From the NCBI GenBank assembly GCA_034432435.1, contig DAOUBS010000220.1, positions 1-29,778 of the forward strand: a stretch of DNA of 29,778 nt, written 5' to 3'. Position numbers and translations under genes: made by a program. The notes below the pieces were generated by a model. It saw only the letters and a program-made list of their open reading frames with translations, was not told the origin of the DNA and did not search any database. This DNA comes from JANWYT01 sp034432435. Lineage in GTDB: Bacteria > Chloroflexota > Anaerolineae > Aggregatilineales > Phototrophicaceae. Below, one piece after another: positions 17,178 through 25,226 of this stretch (its first letter is position 1; each line of letters starts with the position of its first letter).

Positions 17178-17565
17178 AGTAGGCGACAGCGCCGAGCGCA
17201 CCACCGCCATCACCGATGAGCGCATCCGCCAGTTTGCTGCCGCCTCTGGCGACATGAACAGCATCCACCTCGACGAGGCTGCAGCGGCGCAGACGCGCTT
17301 CGGGCGGCGCATCGCCCACGGGATGCTGACGGCCAGCCTCATCAGCGCAGTGCTCGGCAATGACCTGCCGGGCGTGGGCAGCATCTACCTGAGCCAAACA
17401 GTCAAGTTCAAAGCGCCGGTGTTCTTGGGCGATACGATCACGGCGCGCGTGACGGTGACCGCTTACCGCGAGGACAAGCGCATCGCCACGCTGGAAACCC
17501 GCTGCCTGAACCAAGACGGGCAGCTTGTCTTAGAAGGCGAGGCCGTTGTCATCGCGCCCGAATAG
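17167..17565 (+). CDS. MaoC-like (R)-specific enoyl-CoA hydratase
   Basis: A 132-residue single hot-dog-fold protein of the PhaJ/MaoC group. The active-site pattern GDMNSIHLD gives Asp29, Asn31 and His34, matching the Asp/His pair of (R)-hydratases. The HGML and YLSQTVKFKAPVFLGD segments complete the family pattern. It adds water to 2-enoyl-CoA to give (R)-3-hydroxyacyl-CoA, or the reverse. The ATG has GAGGAG about 8 bases upstream, inside the end of the preceding ligase gene, with which it overlaps by 11 bases. It therefore acts on CoA esters made by that ligase, or feeds polyhydroxyalkanoate or oxidation routes. No PHA synthase is present in the window. Confidence 0.93.
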   Translation: MPIKVGDSAERTTAITDERIRQFAAASGDMNSIHLDEAAAAQTRFGRRIAHGMLTASLISAVLGNDLPGVGSIYLSQTVKFKAPVFLGDTITARVTVTAYREDKRIATLETRCLNQDGQLVLEGEAVVIAPE

Positions 17566-17630
17566 ACGGCGCGCGGCGGCATCACCGATGTGAGAAGTGT
17601 ATTTTGTTCTTTTTTACAGGAGGAGTTCCC

Positions 17631-18920
17631 ATGCAGTTACGGAAGTGGTTGACGGTTGGAGCGCTGGCGTTGGTCGGCGTGTTGGGCGTGCGCGCTCAGG
17701 AAGGCGAGCCGCTGCGCATCGCCCTTTTGAGCGACCAGAGCGGCGCGCTGGCGCTTTACGGCACAGAGCTGGAAAACGGCTTCAAGCTGGGTTTGATCTA
17801 CGCCGCAGGGCTGGATCCAGCCAACTACGACACGATCGACACGGCACTGGCTGATGTGGTGGTGGCGGGACGTCCGATTGAGCTGCTGGTGCGCGACACA
17901 GCTAGCGACGCCGACCGTGGGGCCAGCGAGGCGCGTTCTGCGCTGGAGCAGGCCGGGGCGGAAATCCTCGTCGGCGCGCCCTCCAGCGGCGTGACAGTCG
18001 GCTTGCAGCAAGTCGCACTGGATTACGACGTGCTGCTGTTCGCAGCCCCCGGCGCGTCCCCGGCCATCACGGGCGCGAACTTCAACGAGAATACCTTCCG
18101 TGCCTGCCGCAACACCGCGCAAGACGCGCTGGCGCTGGCCTCGTTTGCGACGGAAGGCTTGGGGCAGAAGTGGATCATCTTGGCGGCGGATTACGAGTTT
18201 GGCCGCGCCTCAGAGGCCAGCTTCCGCGCGACATTGGGCGCGTTCGGCGTTGAATTCGTCAGCGAGACGATCTTTGCCCCGCTGGAGACGACCGACTTCA
18301 CCCCCTTCTTGCAGCAGGTGTTGGCCAGTGGAGCCGAGGCGATGCTGCCGATCTGGGCAGGCGATACGAGCGTGGCGCTCTTCCAGCAGATCGCTGAGTT
18401 GGGCGTCAACAGCGCGCTGAACGTCGTCGGCGCGTTCAACAGCAACGACATCGTGCGCGCCAGCGACCCAAGCACCATCGGCAACGTGTCGTGGATCGTT
18501 TACCACTACAGCTTCCCGCAGAACGAGATCAACGATTGGATGGTGGAGAACCACATCAAGTTCTTCGGTGGTGACGTGCCCGACCTGTTCACCGAGTGCG
18601 GCTTTGCGACGGCCCAGGTGATCGTGGCTGGCTTGGAAGCGACCGGCGGCGACACCCTGCCAGAAGCGCTCGGCCCAGCCATCGAAGGCTTGGTGTGGGA
18701 AGGCCCCAAGGGCACGTACTACATGCGCCCCGGCGATCATCAGGTACTCGTCCCGATGTACATCGCGCGCTTAGTCAACCTCGACGACCCCGACCAGAAG
18801 TACTACGAACTGCTGTCTGAGGTGAGCGCGTTCGCGTCGGCCCCGCCCTGTGGCCTTGTCGGTGACTTTGCCGAGCGCTGTGCCCTGAACGACGCCTTCA
18901 TGGCCGAGATCATGCAGTAG
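17631..18920 (+). CDS. ABC importer substrate-binding protein (Leu/Ile/Val type)
   Basis: A 429-residue periplasmic-binding-fold type I protein of the LivJ/amide-binding group, the first gene of a complete importer. The start is ATG 17631 behind a perfect AGGAGGAG with 5-base spacing; an in-frame TTG 27 bases earlier is not needed. Residues 1-22 (MQLRKWLTVGALALVGVLGV, then RAQ) are a Sec signal peptide, probably cut after VRA. There is no lipobox cysteine, unlike most such proteins of single-membrane bacteria. The mature part opens with PLRIALLSDQSGALALYG, the usual ligand-edge motif. It captures a solute outside the membrane and delivers it to LivH/LivM. The ligand may be a branched-chain amino acid, an amide or a small carboxylate; the ligase neighbours favour a carboxylate. 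Confidence 0.93.
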   Translation: MQLRKWLTVGALALVGVLGVRAQEGEPLRIALLSDQSGALALYGTELENGFKLGLIYAAGLDPANYDTIDTALADVVVAGRPIELLVRDTASDADRGASEARSALEQAGAEILVGAPSSGVTVGLQQVALDYDVLLFAAPGASPAITGANFNENTFRACRNTAQDALALASFATEGLGQKWIILAADYEFGRASEASFRATLGAFGVEFVSETIFAPLETTDFTPFLQQVLASGAEAMLPIWAGDTSVALFQQIAELGVNSALNVVGAFNSNDIVRASDPSTIGNVSWIVYHYSFPQNEINDWMVENHIKFFGGDVPDLFTECGFATAQVIVAGLEATGGDTLPEALGPAIEGLVWEGPKGTYYMRPGDHQVLVPMYIARLVNLDDPDQKYYELLSEVSAFASAPPCGLVGDFAERCALNDAFMAEIMQ

Positions 18921-18921
18921 A

Positions 18922-19032
18922 AGGCCTCACCCCCCTTCTCCGAGGGCAATCCAGTTCGAGAAGGGGGCAAAAGTCCCCTCTCCGCGGCGACCGCAGGACA
19001 GGGCGCTGCGGGGGGATTTAAGTGTGAGGCCT
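18922..19032. repeat. Palindrome-bounded intergenic repeat, copy 1
   Basis: The element fills most of the gap between the binding-protein gene and livG. Its ends are perfect 9-bp inverted repeats (AGGCCTCAC at 18922-18930, GTGAGGCCT at 19024-19032). It shares with copy 2 the blocks TTCGAGAAG.GGGCAA.AGTCC, GACCGCAGG.CAGG and GATTTA.G.GTGAGGCCT. It codes for nothing, but in the transcript its ends could pair. Such an element could lower or stabilise expression of downstream genes relative to the binding protein. Confidence 0.75.
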
Positions 19033-19055
19033 GTCTCAGCCAGAAAGATAACTAC

Positions 19056-19826
19056 ATGGGCTTACTAGAAGCGCACAACCTGCGCATGGAGTTTGGGCGG
19101 CTGGTGGCTGTGGACGATGTGAGCTTGAGCATCACTGAGGGCAGCGTCCACAGCATCATTGGCCCCAACGGCGCGGGCAAAACGACCTGTTTCAACCTGC
19201 TGACGGGCAAGTACAAGCCGACGCGCGGGCGGGTGATCTTCCGTGGGCAGGACATCACGCACCTGCCGATGCACCGCCGTGCACACTTGGGCATCGGGCG
19301 CAGCTACCAGATCACTAACATCTTCCCCAACCTCAGCGTGTTGGAGAATGTGCGGCTGGCGGCGCAGGCGCTCAGCGCGGATCGCTGGCGCTGGTTGCGG
19401 CCTGCCTACACCTTCCACACGTATCTCAAACGGGCGTATGAGGTGATCGAACTGGTTGGCTTGACGACGGAGGTAGCGCTGCCGGGCGTCGCGCTGGCGC
19501 ACGGGGCCAAGCGCAAGCTGGAGCTGGCGATCATCCTCGCCAGCGACCCGGCGCTGCTGCTGCTCGACGAGCCGACGGCGGGCATGGCCAGCGAACAAGT
19601 GCCGGAGCTGCTGGAAACGATTGAGCGCATCCGCCGTGAGGCCAACAAGACCATCGTGATGGTCGAACATAACATGAACGTGGTGATGAACATCAGCGAC
19701 CGCATTACCGTGATGCATCAAGGGGCGCTGCTGGCAGAGGGCACGCCCGCCGAGATCGCCAACAACCCACAGGTGCAGCAGGTTTACCTCGGCGACCTGT
19801 ACGACCTCTCGGAGGTGGGCACATGA
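19056..19826 (+). CDS. livG: Branched-chain-amino-acid-type ABC transporter ATPase LivG
   Basis: A 256-residue ATPase, one of the two nucleotide-binding subunits that power the importer. Walker A is GPNGAGKT (36-43). The signature motif is LAHGAKRKLE (147-156), the LivG-like variant of LSGGQ. Walker B is LLLLDEPTAG (167-176), and the switch histidine is His205 in VEHNMNV. The long insert between Walker A and the signature (about 100-125), containing RWRWLRPAYTFH, is typical of LivG compared with LivF. It overlaps livF by four bases (ATGA). The ribosome site is weak (AGAAAG). It sits directly downstream of the intergenic repeat. Confidence 0.95.
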   Translation: MGLLEAHNLRMEFGRLVAVDDVSLSITEGSVHSIIGPNGAGKTTCFNLLTGKYKPTRGRVIFRGQDITHLPMHRRAHLGIGRSYQITNIFPNLSVLENVRLAAQALSADRWRWLRPAYTFHTYLKRAYEVIELVGLTTEVALPGVALAHGAKRKLELAIILASDPALLLLDEPTAGMASEQVPELLETIERIRREANKTIVMVEHNMNVVMNISDRITVMHQGALLAEGTPAEIANNPQVQQVYLGDLYDLSEVGT

Positions 19827-20524
19827 GCTTGCTAGAAGTGCGCCAGATTGACACCTTCATCGGCCAGTTTCACATCTTAGAAGGGGTGAGCGTGGATGTG
19901 CAGCCGGGTCAGATCACCGTGCTGCTAGGGCGCAACGGCGCAGGCAAGACGACCACTCTGCGCAGCATCCTCGGCCTGACGCCCCCTAGCAGCGGCGAGG
20001 TGCGCTTCCGTGGGGAGCGGCTGAACGGGCGCAAGCCCTTCCAAATTGCGCAGATGGGCATCGGCTATGTGCCCGAGCACCGCGCCATCTTCAAAGAGCT
20101 GACCGTGGCCGAAAACCTACGCATCGCCGAGCGCCGCAGCGGCGACTTGAAGGCGCGGCTGGGCTTGATCTTCGACCTGTTCCCAGACTTGGAGCGTCTC
20201 TACCACCTCAAGGGCGGGCAGCTCAGCGGCGGCCAGCAGCAGATGCTGGCCATCGCGCGCGCGCTCATTCCACGGAATGACCTGCTGCTGATCGACGAGC
20301 CGAGCGAGGGACTTGCCCCGGTCATCATCAGCCAATTGATGGCTGCCATCAAACGCCTCGCTCAGACGAGCACGGTGCTGCTCGTCGAGCAGAACTTCCG
20401 CGTGGCTAGCCAACTCGCCGATCACTACGTCATTATCGACGACGGCCACAGCGTGCAGCGCGGGGCGATGAGCGCGCTGCTGGCCGACCCGGCCACCATT
20501 CAACGCTATTTAGGGGTCGCCTGA
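19823..20524 (+). CDS. livF: Branched-chain-amino-acid-type ABC transporter ATPase LivF
   Basis: A 233-residue ATPase, the second nucleotide-binding subunit. Walker A is GRNGAGKT (36-43), the signature LSGGQQQ (134-140), and Walker B LLLIDEPSEGLAP (154-166), with the LivF-typical SEGLAP ending. GYVPEHRAIFKELTVAENL (81-99) is the Q-loop region, with His in place of the usual Glu/Asp around VPE. The start overlaps the end of livG as ATGA and has GGAGG seven bases upstream, so translation is coupled. It ends 10 bases before livH. Confidence 0.95.
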   Translation: MSLLEVRQIDTFIGQFHILEGVSVDVQPGQITVLLGRNGAGKTTTLRSILGLTPPSSGEVRFRGERLNGRKPFQIAQMGIGYVPEHRAIFKELTVAENLRIAERRSGDLKARLGLIFDLFPDLERLYHLKGGQLSGGQQQMLAIARALIPRNDLLLIDEPSEGLAPVIISQLMAAIKRLAQTSTVLLVEQNFRVASQLADHYVIIDDGHSVQRGAMSALLADPATIQRYLGVA

Positions 20525-20534
20525 GGGAGATGAG

Positions 20535-21560
20535 ATGAACTTGACACACCGACTGCCCTATCATCCGCGCTGGAACGTTATTGGCGGGCTGCTGATCGGC
20601 ATTGTTGCCTTTGCTTTCGTCAGCGCCAGCGGCGACCCCGGCACGTTTGCCATCACGATGCTTTCGGGCTTGCTGCGCGCCAGCCTGCTATTCTTGGTGG
20701 CGGCTGGCCTCTCGCTGATCTTCGGCTTGATGGACATCCTCAACTTCGCGCAGGGCGCGTACTTCATGTTGGGGGCGTATTTAGCGTTCGACATTCAGCA
20801 CCCGCGCATGGGCTTGTTTCAATTCGGCGAGGGCATCCCTTCACTGGAGCTGCGCTTTGCGCTGGGGGTGACTGTGGCAGTGCTGGTGGGCGGCGTGCTG
20901 GGCTACATCTTGGAGCGCGGCTTCCTGCGGCGGATGTACGTGCGACCGCTGTTCCAACTCGTGCTGACCTTCGGCGTGAGCATCATCCTGACGGAGATCA
21001 TCCGCGGGACGTGGGGAACGACCCCCTACAGTTGGACGGAGCGGCTGCAAGTTCAAGTGGCGTCGTTCAGCGTGTTCGGCCAGCAGTTCAGCAGCTACCG
21101 CCTGTTTGTGATCGTCGTAGGGGCGCTGCTGATGGTGGCGGTGACGCTGCTGCTACGCTACAGCCGCATTGGGATCATCGTGCGCGCGGGGGTGCAAGAC
21201 GCGGAGATGGTCAGCGCGTTAGGGATCAACGTGCGGGCGGTGTTCACCCTGGTGTTCACCCTGGGGTGCGCGCTGGCGGCGTTCGGCGGGGCGATTAGCG
21301 CGCCGTTCTTGGGGGCGACGATCAGCCTCGGCGGGACGTTCCTGCTGGCGAGCATCGCGGTGATCGTGTTGGGCGGGCTGGGCAGCTTTGAAGGAACCGC
21401 CGTCGGCAGCGTGCTGGTGGGGCTGGCGTGGGCGACGATGGAGCAGTTCAGCGTGCGGCCAGAGGTGGCCAGCGTGCTGGCCAGCATCACGCCGATGCTG
21501 ATGCTGACGTTCATCCTGCTGCTGCGCCCCGGCGGCCTGTTCGGCGAGGATCGGACGTGA
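20535..21560 (+). CDS. livH: ABC transporter permease LivH
   Basis: A 341-residue integral membrane permease of the branched-chain-amino-acid family, with about eight hydrophobic helices. The family landmark GLSLIFGLMDILNFAQGAY lies near residues 56-74. The ATPase-contact loop GVQDAEMVSALGINV follows the fifth or sixth helix. GGLGSFEGTAVGSVLVG is the conserved helix-breaker near the end. The ATG has GGGAGATGAG directly before it. It forms the membrane channel with LivM. Its stop is followed by a second copy of the intergenic repeat before livM. Confidence 0.93.
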   Translation: MNLTHRLPYHPRWNVIGGLLIGIVAFAFVSASGDPGTFAITMLSGLLRASLLFLVAAGLSLIFGLMDILNFAQGAYFMLGAYLAFDIQHPRMGLFQFGEGIPSLELRFALGVTVAVLVGGVLGYILERGFLRRMYVRPLFQLVLTFGVSIILTEIIRGTWGTTPYSWTERLQVQVASFSVFGQQFSSYRLFVIVVGALLMVAVTLLLRYSRIGIIVRAGVQDAEMVSALGINVRAVFTLVFTLGCALAAFGGAISAPFLGATISLGGTFLLASIAVIVLGGLGSFEGTAVGSVLVGLAWATMEQFSVRPEVASVLASITPMLMLTFILLLRPGGLFGEDRT

Positions 21561-21563
21561 TGG

Positions 21564-21662
21564 GGCCTCATTCCTCTCTCCACAGGTGACCGCAGGGCAG
21601 GCCACTTCGAGAAGAGGGCAACAGTCCATCACCACGGGAGAGGAGATTTAGGGGTGAGGCCT
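21564..21662. repeat. Palindrome-bounded intergenic repeat, copy 2
   Basis: The gap between livH and livM holds a relative of the element at 18922-19032. It is bounded by GGCCTCA (21564-21570) and TGAGGCC (21655-21661) and carries the blocks GACCGCAGGGCAGG, TTCGAGAAGAGGGCAAC and GAGATTTAGGGGTGAGGCC. The two middle blocks come in the opposite order to copy 1, so each copy may be a differently degraded form of a longer parent element. Confidence 0.75.
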
Positions 21663-21696
21663 TCACCACGAGCACTAGCAACAACGAGAGGATGAC

Positions 21697-22752
21697 ATGG
21701 CTCGGCACGCTTTAACTTACTTCAAAGAAAATTGGCTGTATCTGGCGGTGCTGGCGTTTTTGATCGCGTTTCCGTTTTTAGTGGGCGCGCTGACCAACAG
21801 CAGCCCTTATGGCGTGCAGCGCGGCAGCCGCATGATCATGATTGGCCCGGCGGTGTACTGGATGAGCGTGGTGATTGAGGTCTTCGCGCTGGCCGTGCTG
21901 GTGATGAGCTATAACCTCATGTTCGGCTTTACGGGCGTGGTGAGCTTTGGCCATGCGCTCTTCTTCGGGCTGGGGGGGTATCTGCTGGGGCTGCTGCTGC
22001 AATATACCGACCTCTCGCCGGATGTGGGCTTTGCGCTGGGGGTGGGGGTGGTGCTGGCAGCCTGCGCGGTGATCGGCTTAGGCGTTGGCCTCATCAGCCT
22101 GCGGCTGCGCGGCGTGTACTTCGCCATCTTCACGCTGGCGATGGCCGAGATGGTCTGGATCTACTTTGGCCGGCTGCCCTTGACCAACGGTGAGGACGGC
22201 TTTGCGCTCAGCCGGCTGCCCACGTGGATCGACCCGAGCATGAGCCGCCTCAACCTCTACTACGTGGGCTTGGCGCTGTCCGCCTTCACCTTCTGGCTCA
22301 TTCGGCGCATGGTGCGCTCCCCATTGGGGACGGTGTGGGTTGGGATGCGCGAAAACGAAGAACGGGCGCAGGCGTTGGGTTACAACACGCTGGCGTACAA
22401 GCTGGTAGCGATCATCGTCGCGGGGATGCTGGCGGGCATGGCGGGCATCTTGCACAGCGTGCTAGCCAAAAAGATCGGACCGGAAATCCTCGGCGTGAGC
22501 TACACGGTGGAGGCGCTGTTGATGACGATCATCGGCGGGGCGGGCACATTCACGGGGCCGGTGATCGGCGCGGCGAGCATTGAAATCGCTGACACGCTGC
22601 TGCGCGACGCGCGCCTGAGCATCGGCGCGGTGACGCTCAACATCGGCGAAAGCTGGACGACCATCTTAGGCGTGCTGTTCGTGCTGGTGGTGATGATCTT
22701 CCCCTACGGCGTGGTTGGAACGTGGATGCGCTGGCGGCAGCGCAAGCGCTAG
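21697..22752 (+). CDS. livM: ABC transporter permease LivM
   Basis: A 351-residue permease, partner of LivH, with about nine hydrophobic helices. Landmarks: the stretch LMFGFTGVVSFGHALFFGLG (about 74-93), the LivM equivalent of the LivH signature; the coupling loop SPLGTVWVGMRENEERAQALGYN (about 208-230); and the conserved GGAGTFTGPVIGA (about 281-293). The ATG has GAGAGGATGAC before it. It is the last gene of the importer set. Its stop codon overlaps the stop codon of the oppositely oriented J-domain gene at the palindrome GCTAGC, so there is no room for a terminator between them. Confidence 0.94.
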   Translation: MARHALTYFKENWLYLAVLAFLIAFPFLVGALTNSSPYGVQRGSRMIMIGPAVYWMSVVIEVFALAVLVMSYNLMFGFTGVVSFGHALFFGLGGYLLGLLLQYTDLSPDVGFALGVGVVLAACAVIGLGVGLISLRLRGVYFAIFTLAMAEMVWIYFGRLPLTNGEDGFALSRLPTWIDPSMSRLNLYYVGLALSAFTFWLIRRMVRSPLGTVWVGMRENEERAQALGYNTLAYKLVAIIVAGMLAGMAGILHSVLAKKIGPEILGVSYTVEALLMTIIGGAGTFTGPVIGAASIEIADTLLRDARLSIGAVTLNIGESWTTILGVLFVLVVMIFPYGVVGTWMRWRQRKR

Positions 22753-23558
22753 CTCCAGCCGTGGTACTCTTTGATGTACTCGTAGGCCTCGTTCAGCTCT
22801 TTGATGCGCCGCTCGGATTCCTGACGCGGCAGCGCGCTCACGTCGGGGTGCACCTTCAGCGCCATTTGGCGGAAAGCGCGCTTGACCTCTTTCTCGCTCG
22901 CGCTGTGCTCCAGCCCTAGCATGTGGTAGTACTTCATCAGTTGATCGGTCGGCAGGTGGGCCACCTCGCGCGTTTGGCGCGTGCTGTAGTGATAGCGCTG
23001 GTGAACGCGCTCGTAGTTGATGCGCCGCTTGTACTGCGGTGAGGCAAGGTCGCCGATGAACCACTGGCCGCGGATGCCGTCGTCGCATTGGCGCTGGCGC
23101 ACCACGCAGGCTTCAATGGTGAAGTCGTTCAAATGCCAGATGCGGTAGTAATCGGCATAGGGGGTGGGCGCGAAGTGCACTTGGCGCACCTGCACGTGGC
23201 CGCCCTCGTCGAGCTGATAGGTGTAAATCCAGCTGTCGTTCAAGTGGAACAGCGCAAACTGCCAATCAGCGGCTTTGAAGCTCTCCTGCTCGGCAGGCAG
23301 CAGCGCAGCGTCTACGAGGAACAGCGTACCGATGCTGTTGCGTGTGTTCCCTTTAAGCGTGGCTTTGAGGTCGCGCACTTTCGGCTCATAGTTGATCAAA
23401 TAGACGTGCAGGCGCCCACCCATCCACGTATCCACTACCAAATCAGCCATGTGCTGTTGGAAGATCAAGCCCGGGTCAGGGTCAGTGGATGCGAGGCGCA
23501 CGTCCGGCAAGGCGTTGAACGTATCCCGCAGACATCGAACGACAAATTGACTTACCAT
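22749..23558 (-). CDS. Protein with C-terminal J domain
   Basis: A 269-residue soluble protein. Residues 209-266 are a J domain: YYHMLGLEHSASEKEVKRAF is helices I-II, the essential HPD is at 237-239, and helix III is RRIKELNEAYEYI. J domains stimulate DnaK ATPase. The domain usually sits at the N-terminus, so a C-terminal position with a 200-residue unrelated N-terminal part is unusual. The N-terminal part is mixed alpha/beta and rich in Trp, Tyr and His, and I recognise no family; it may pick the client. There is no Gly/Phe region or zinc-finger domain, so this is a class III (type C) J protein. The ATG has a weak GGGG 8 bases upstream. Its 3' end overlaps livM by four bases on the opposite strand. 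Confidence 0.85.
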   Translation of the reverse strand: MVSQFVVRCLRDTFNALPDVRLASTDPDPGLIFQQHMADLVVDTWMGGRLHVYLINYEPKVRDLKATLKGNTRNSIGTLFLVDAALLPAEQESFKAADWQFALFHLNDSWIYTYQLDEGGHVQVRQVHFAPTPYADYYRIWHLNDFTIEACVVRQRQCDDGIRGQWFIGDLASPQYKRRINYERVHQRYHYSTRQTREVAHLPTDQLMKYYHMLGLEHSASEKEVKRAFRQMALKVHPDVSALPRQESERRIKELNEAYEYIKEYHGWS

Positions 23559-23750
23559 ACGATCGCCCCAAACGGCAGCAGATACCTTTTATTTTAACGT
23601 GAACGCAGCGGTTTGTGCAGGAAAAAGCGCATGAGAGACCTGCGCGGTTGAATATAGTTGACGATACTTTACGCTGACATTTTATCTCTGTCTCACTGTT
23701 CATGGCGCAGTCTTTGAAATTTGTTACAATTAAAGACGTTAGAGGATTTA
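23559..23750. promoter_or_regulatory. Divergent promoter region of the J-protein and signalling genes
   Basis: The best plus-strand element is TGTTACAAT (23722-23730), an extended -10 with one mismatch, which would start the transcript about 14 bases before the cheB GTG. Further up, TTGACG (23658-23663) and TTTATC (23681-23686), 17 bases apart, form a weaker second pair. No operator-like repeat was noticed. Confidence 0.45.
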
Positions 23751-24812
23751 GTGCCAGTGCTCATGCCTGATGAAATTCGCGTCCTAATCGCAGAAGACAG
23801 CCCCACCGTACGCCAGCACCTGAAGATGGTCATCAGCACGGATAGCGGCTTCCGGGTGGTGGGGGAAGCCCGTGACGGCGCGGAGGCGTTTGCCCTCGTG
23901 CAGCAGCTGCGCCCTGACGTCGTTACGATGGACATTCTGATGCCGCTTGTGGATGGGCTGGAAGCTACGCGCCAGATCATGTCTACGTGCCCGACGCCGG
24001 TCGTGATCGTGAGCGGCGTCATCGGCAATGAGGTCAGTCACTCGCTCGACGCGCTCGAAAGCGGGGCACTGGCCGTCCTGCCCAAGCTGCCGGATCGCTC
24101 ACGGCCTGAGTTCCCTCAGCGCCGCCAGCAGCTGCTGCAAACGTTGAAAGCCATGAGCGGCGTGAAGGTTATTGCGCGGCGCGACTACGGAACCACGCGG
24201 GTTGACCGTGACCCGTCCACGCCGCGGCCTCAGCCGGGCCGTCCACGGCCTGAAGTTGTCGTCATGGGGGCCAGCACTGGCGGCCCAAGCGCGCTTCAAC
24301 GCACCCTCTCAGCGCTGCCAGCCGACTACCGCCTGCCGATTGTCATTGTGCAGCACATGCCGGATGAGTTCCTCGGCGGGTTGGCCCGTTGGCTGCGCGT
24401 CAGCAGCCCGCTGCCCATTCAAATGGCGCATCATGGGCTGGAGCTGCGCAGCGCCACCGTTTACCTTGCCCCCGGTGGGGCGCACCTCTTGCTAAAACGG
24501 CAGGGCAGCCGCCTGCTCACCCACTTAGAGCCTGCCAGCGGCGCGCATCGATTTGTGCCCAGCATTGACGTGCTGTTCGAAAGCGTGGCGCAAGCCTGTG
24601 GGGCGGGCGCGGCGGGGGTCATCCTCACCGGCATGGGCGACGATGGCGCAGAGGGCTTGATGCGCCTGCGCCAAGCAGGGGCCTACACATTGGCACAAAA
24701 CGAGGCAAGCAGCACCGTATACGGAATGCCATTGGCAGCGCTGCACCGCGGCGCGGTGGAGCGGATCTTTGACCTAAGTCATCTGCCAATGGAACTGCTA
24801 AAACTGTTATAA
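23751..24812 (+). CDS. cheB: CheB: receiver-controlled chemoreceptor methylesterase
   Basis: A 353-residue protein with a receiver domain (about 8-125) and a methylesterase domain (about 165-345). The phospho-acceptor is Asp61 in TMDILMP, with the acidic pair Glu15-Asp16. The esterase triad is Ser175 in GASTGG, His202 in QHMP and Asp298 in GMGDDG, all matching CheB. It removes methyl groups from, or deamidates, chemoreceptors when phosphorylated by CheA. The start is GTG 23751, with GAGG about 5 bases before it; a TTG at 23721 lies in the promoter and an ATG at 23763 is a second choice. It heads a five-gene unit. No cheA, cheR or receptor is in the window, so its partners are elsewhere or the target is not a standard receptor. 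Confidence 0.93.
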   Translation: MPVLMPDEIRVLIAEDSPTVRQHLKMVISTDSGFRVVGEARDGAEAFALVQQLRPDVVTMDILMPLVDGLEATRQIMSTCPTPVVIVSGVIGNEVSHSLDALESGALAVLPKLPDRSRPEFPQRRQQLLQTLKAMSGVKVIARRDYGTTRVDRDPSTPRPQPGRPRPEVVVMGASTGGPSALQRTLSALPADYRLPIVIVQHMPDEFLGGLARWLRVSSPLPIQMAHHGLELRSATVYLAPGGAHLLLKRQGSRLLTHLEPASGAHRFVPSIDVLFESVAQACGAGAAGVILTGMGDDGAEGLMRLRQAGAYTLAQNEASSTVYGMPLAALHRGAVERIFDLSHLPMELLKLL

Positions 24813-24814
24813 TG
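24806..24814 (+). promoter_or_regulatory. Internal extended -10 promoter over the cheB stop codon
   Basis: TGTTATAAT is a perfect extended -10 element and overlaps the cheB stop. It would start a transcript near 24821, about 30 bases before the next gene's ATG at 24851. No good -35 is seen, as is usual for extended -10 promoters. It could let the last four genes be made without cheB. Confidence 0.5.
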
Positions 24815-24850
24815 TAGAGAATGCGTGGCTACCGCGCGAGAGGATATAGC

Positions 24851-25225
24851 ATGGCACTTGAAGTCTTGTTAGTTGAGGATAGCAAAACGCAGGCCGCGCA
24901 AATTAAAGAAACGCTGGAGAGCGTCGGGCTGCGCGTTCGGGTGGCTTATGATGGGCCGGATGGCATCCGCGAGGCCATTGAGAATCCGCCTGCTTTGGTG
25001 GTGTTGGACGTGAAACTGCCCAGCATGGATGGCTTTCAAGTGTGCCGCCGCCTCAAGCGCAACCCGTCCACCCAGAACATCCCGATCATTATGCTGACGG
25101 AAAAAGCCGACCCTAAAAGCACCATGTCGGGGCTGCGCGAAGGCGCGGATGACTACATCCCGAAGGATATCTTCGCCTCTGAGCATCTGATCGAAACATT
25201 ACAAGAATTAGGCATACTGGAATAA
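24851..25225 (+). CDS. CheY-like single-domain response regulator
   Basis: A 124-residue lone receiver. Conserved positions are all present: acidic Glu9-Asp10, phospho-acceptor Asp53 in VVLDVKLPSMDGF, Thr83 in MLTEK and Lys105 in IPKD. No output domain follows, so it works by protein-protein contact like CheY or as a phosphate sink. The start is ATG 24851 with AGAGGA 7 bases upstream; an earlier in-frame ATG at 24821 has no ribosome site and would add a basic leader. Its stop is one base from the next ATG, so the genes are translated together. It is probably the phosphorylated output of the system's missing kinase. Confidence 0.93.
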   Translation: MALEVLLVEDSKTQAAQIKETLESVGLRVRVAYDGPDGIREAIENPPALVVLDVKLPSMDGFQVCRRLKRNPSTQNIPIIMLTEKADPKSTMSGLREGADDYIPKDIFASEHLIETLQELGILE

Positions 25226-25226
25226 C

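Noticed and set aside
16347..17384. 345-codon minus-strand frame inside the second ligase and MaoC
   Set aside because: Antisense to two genes with complete catalytic motifs, and no recognisable protein pattern.
21240..21263. 12-base tandem repeat inside livH (VFTLVFTL)
   Set aside because: The length matches normal LivH proteins at this place, so it is probably chance similarity of hydrophobic codons rather than an expansion.
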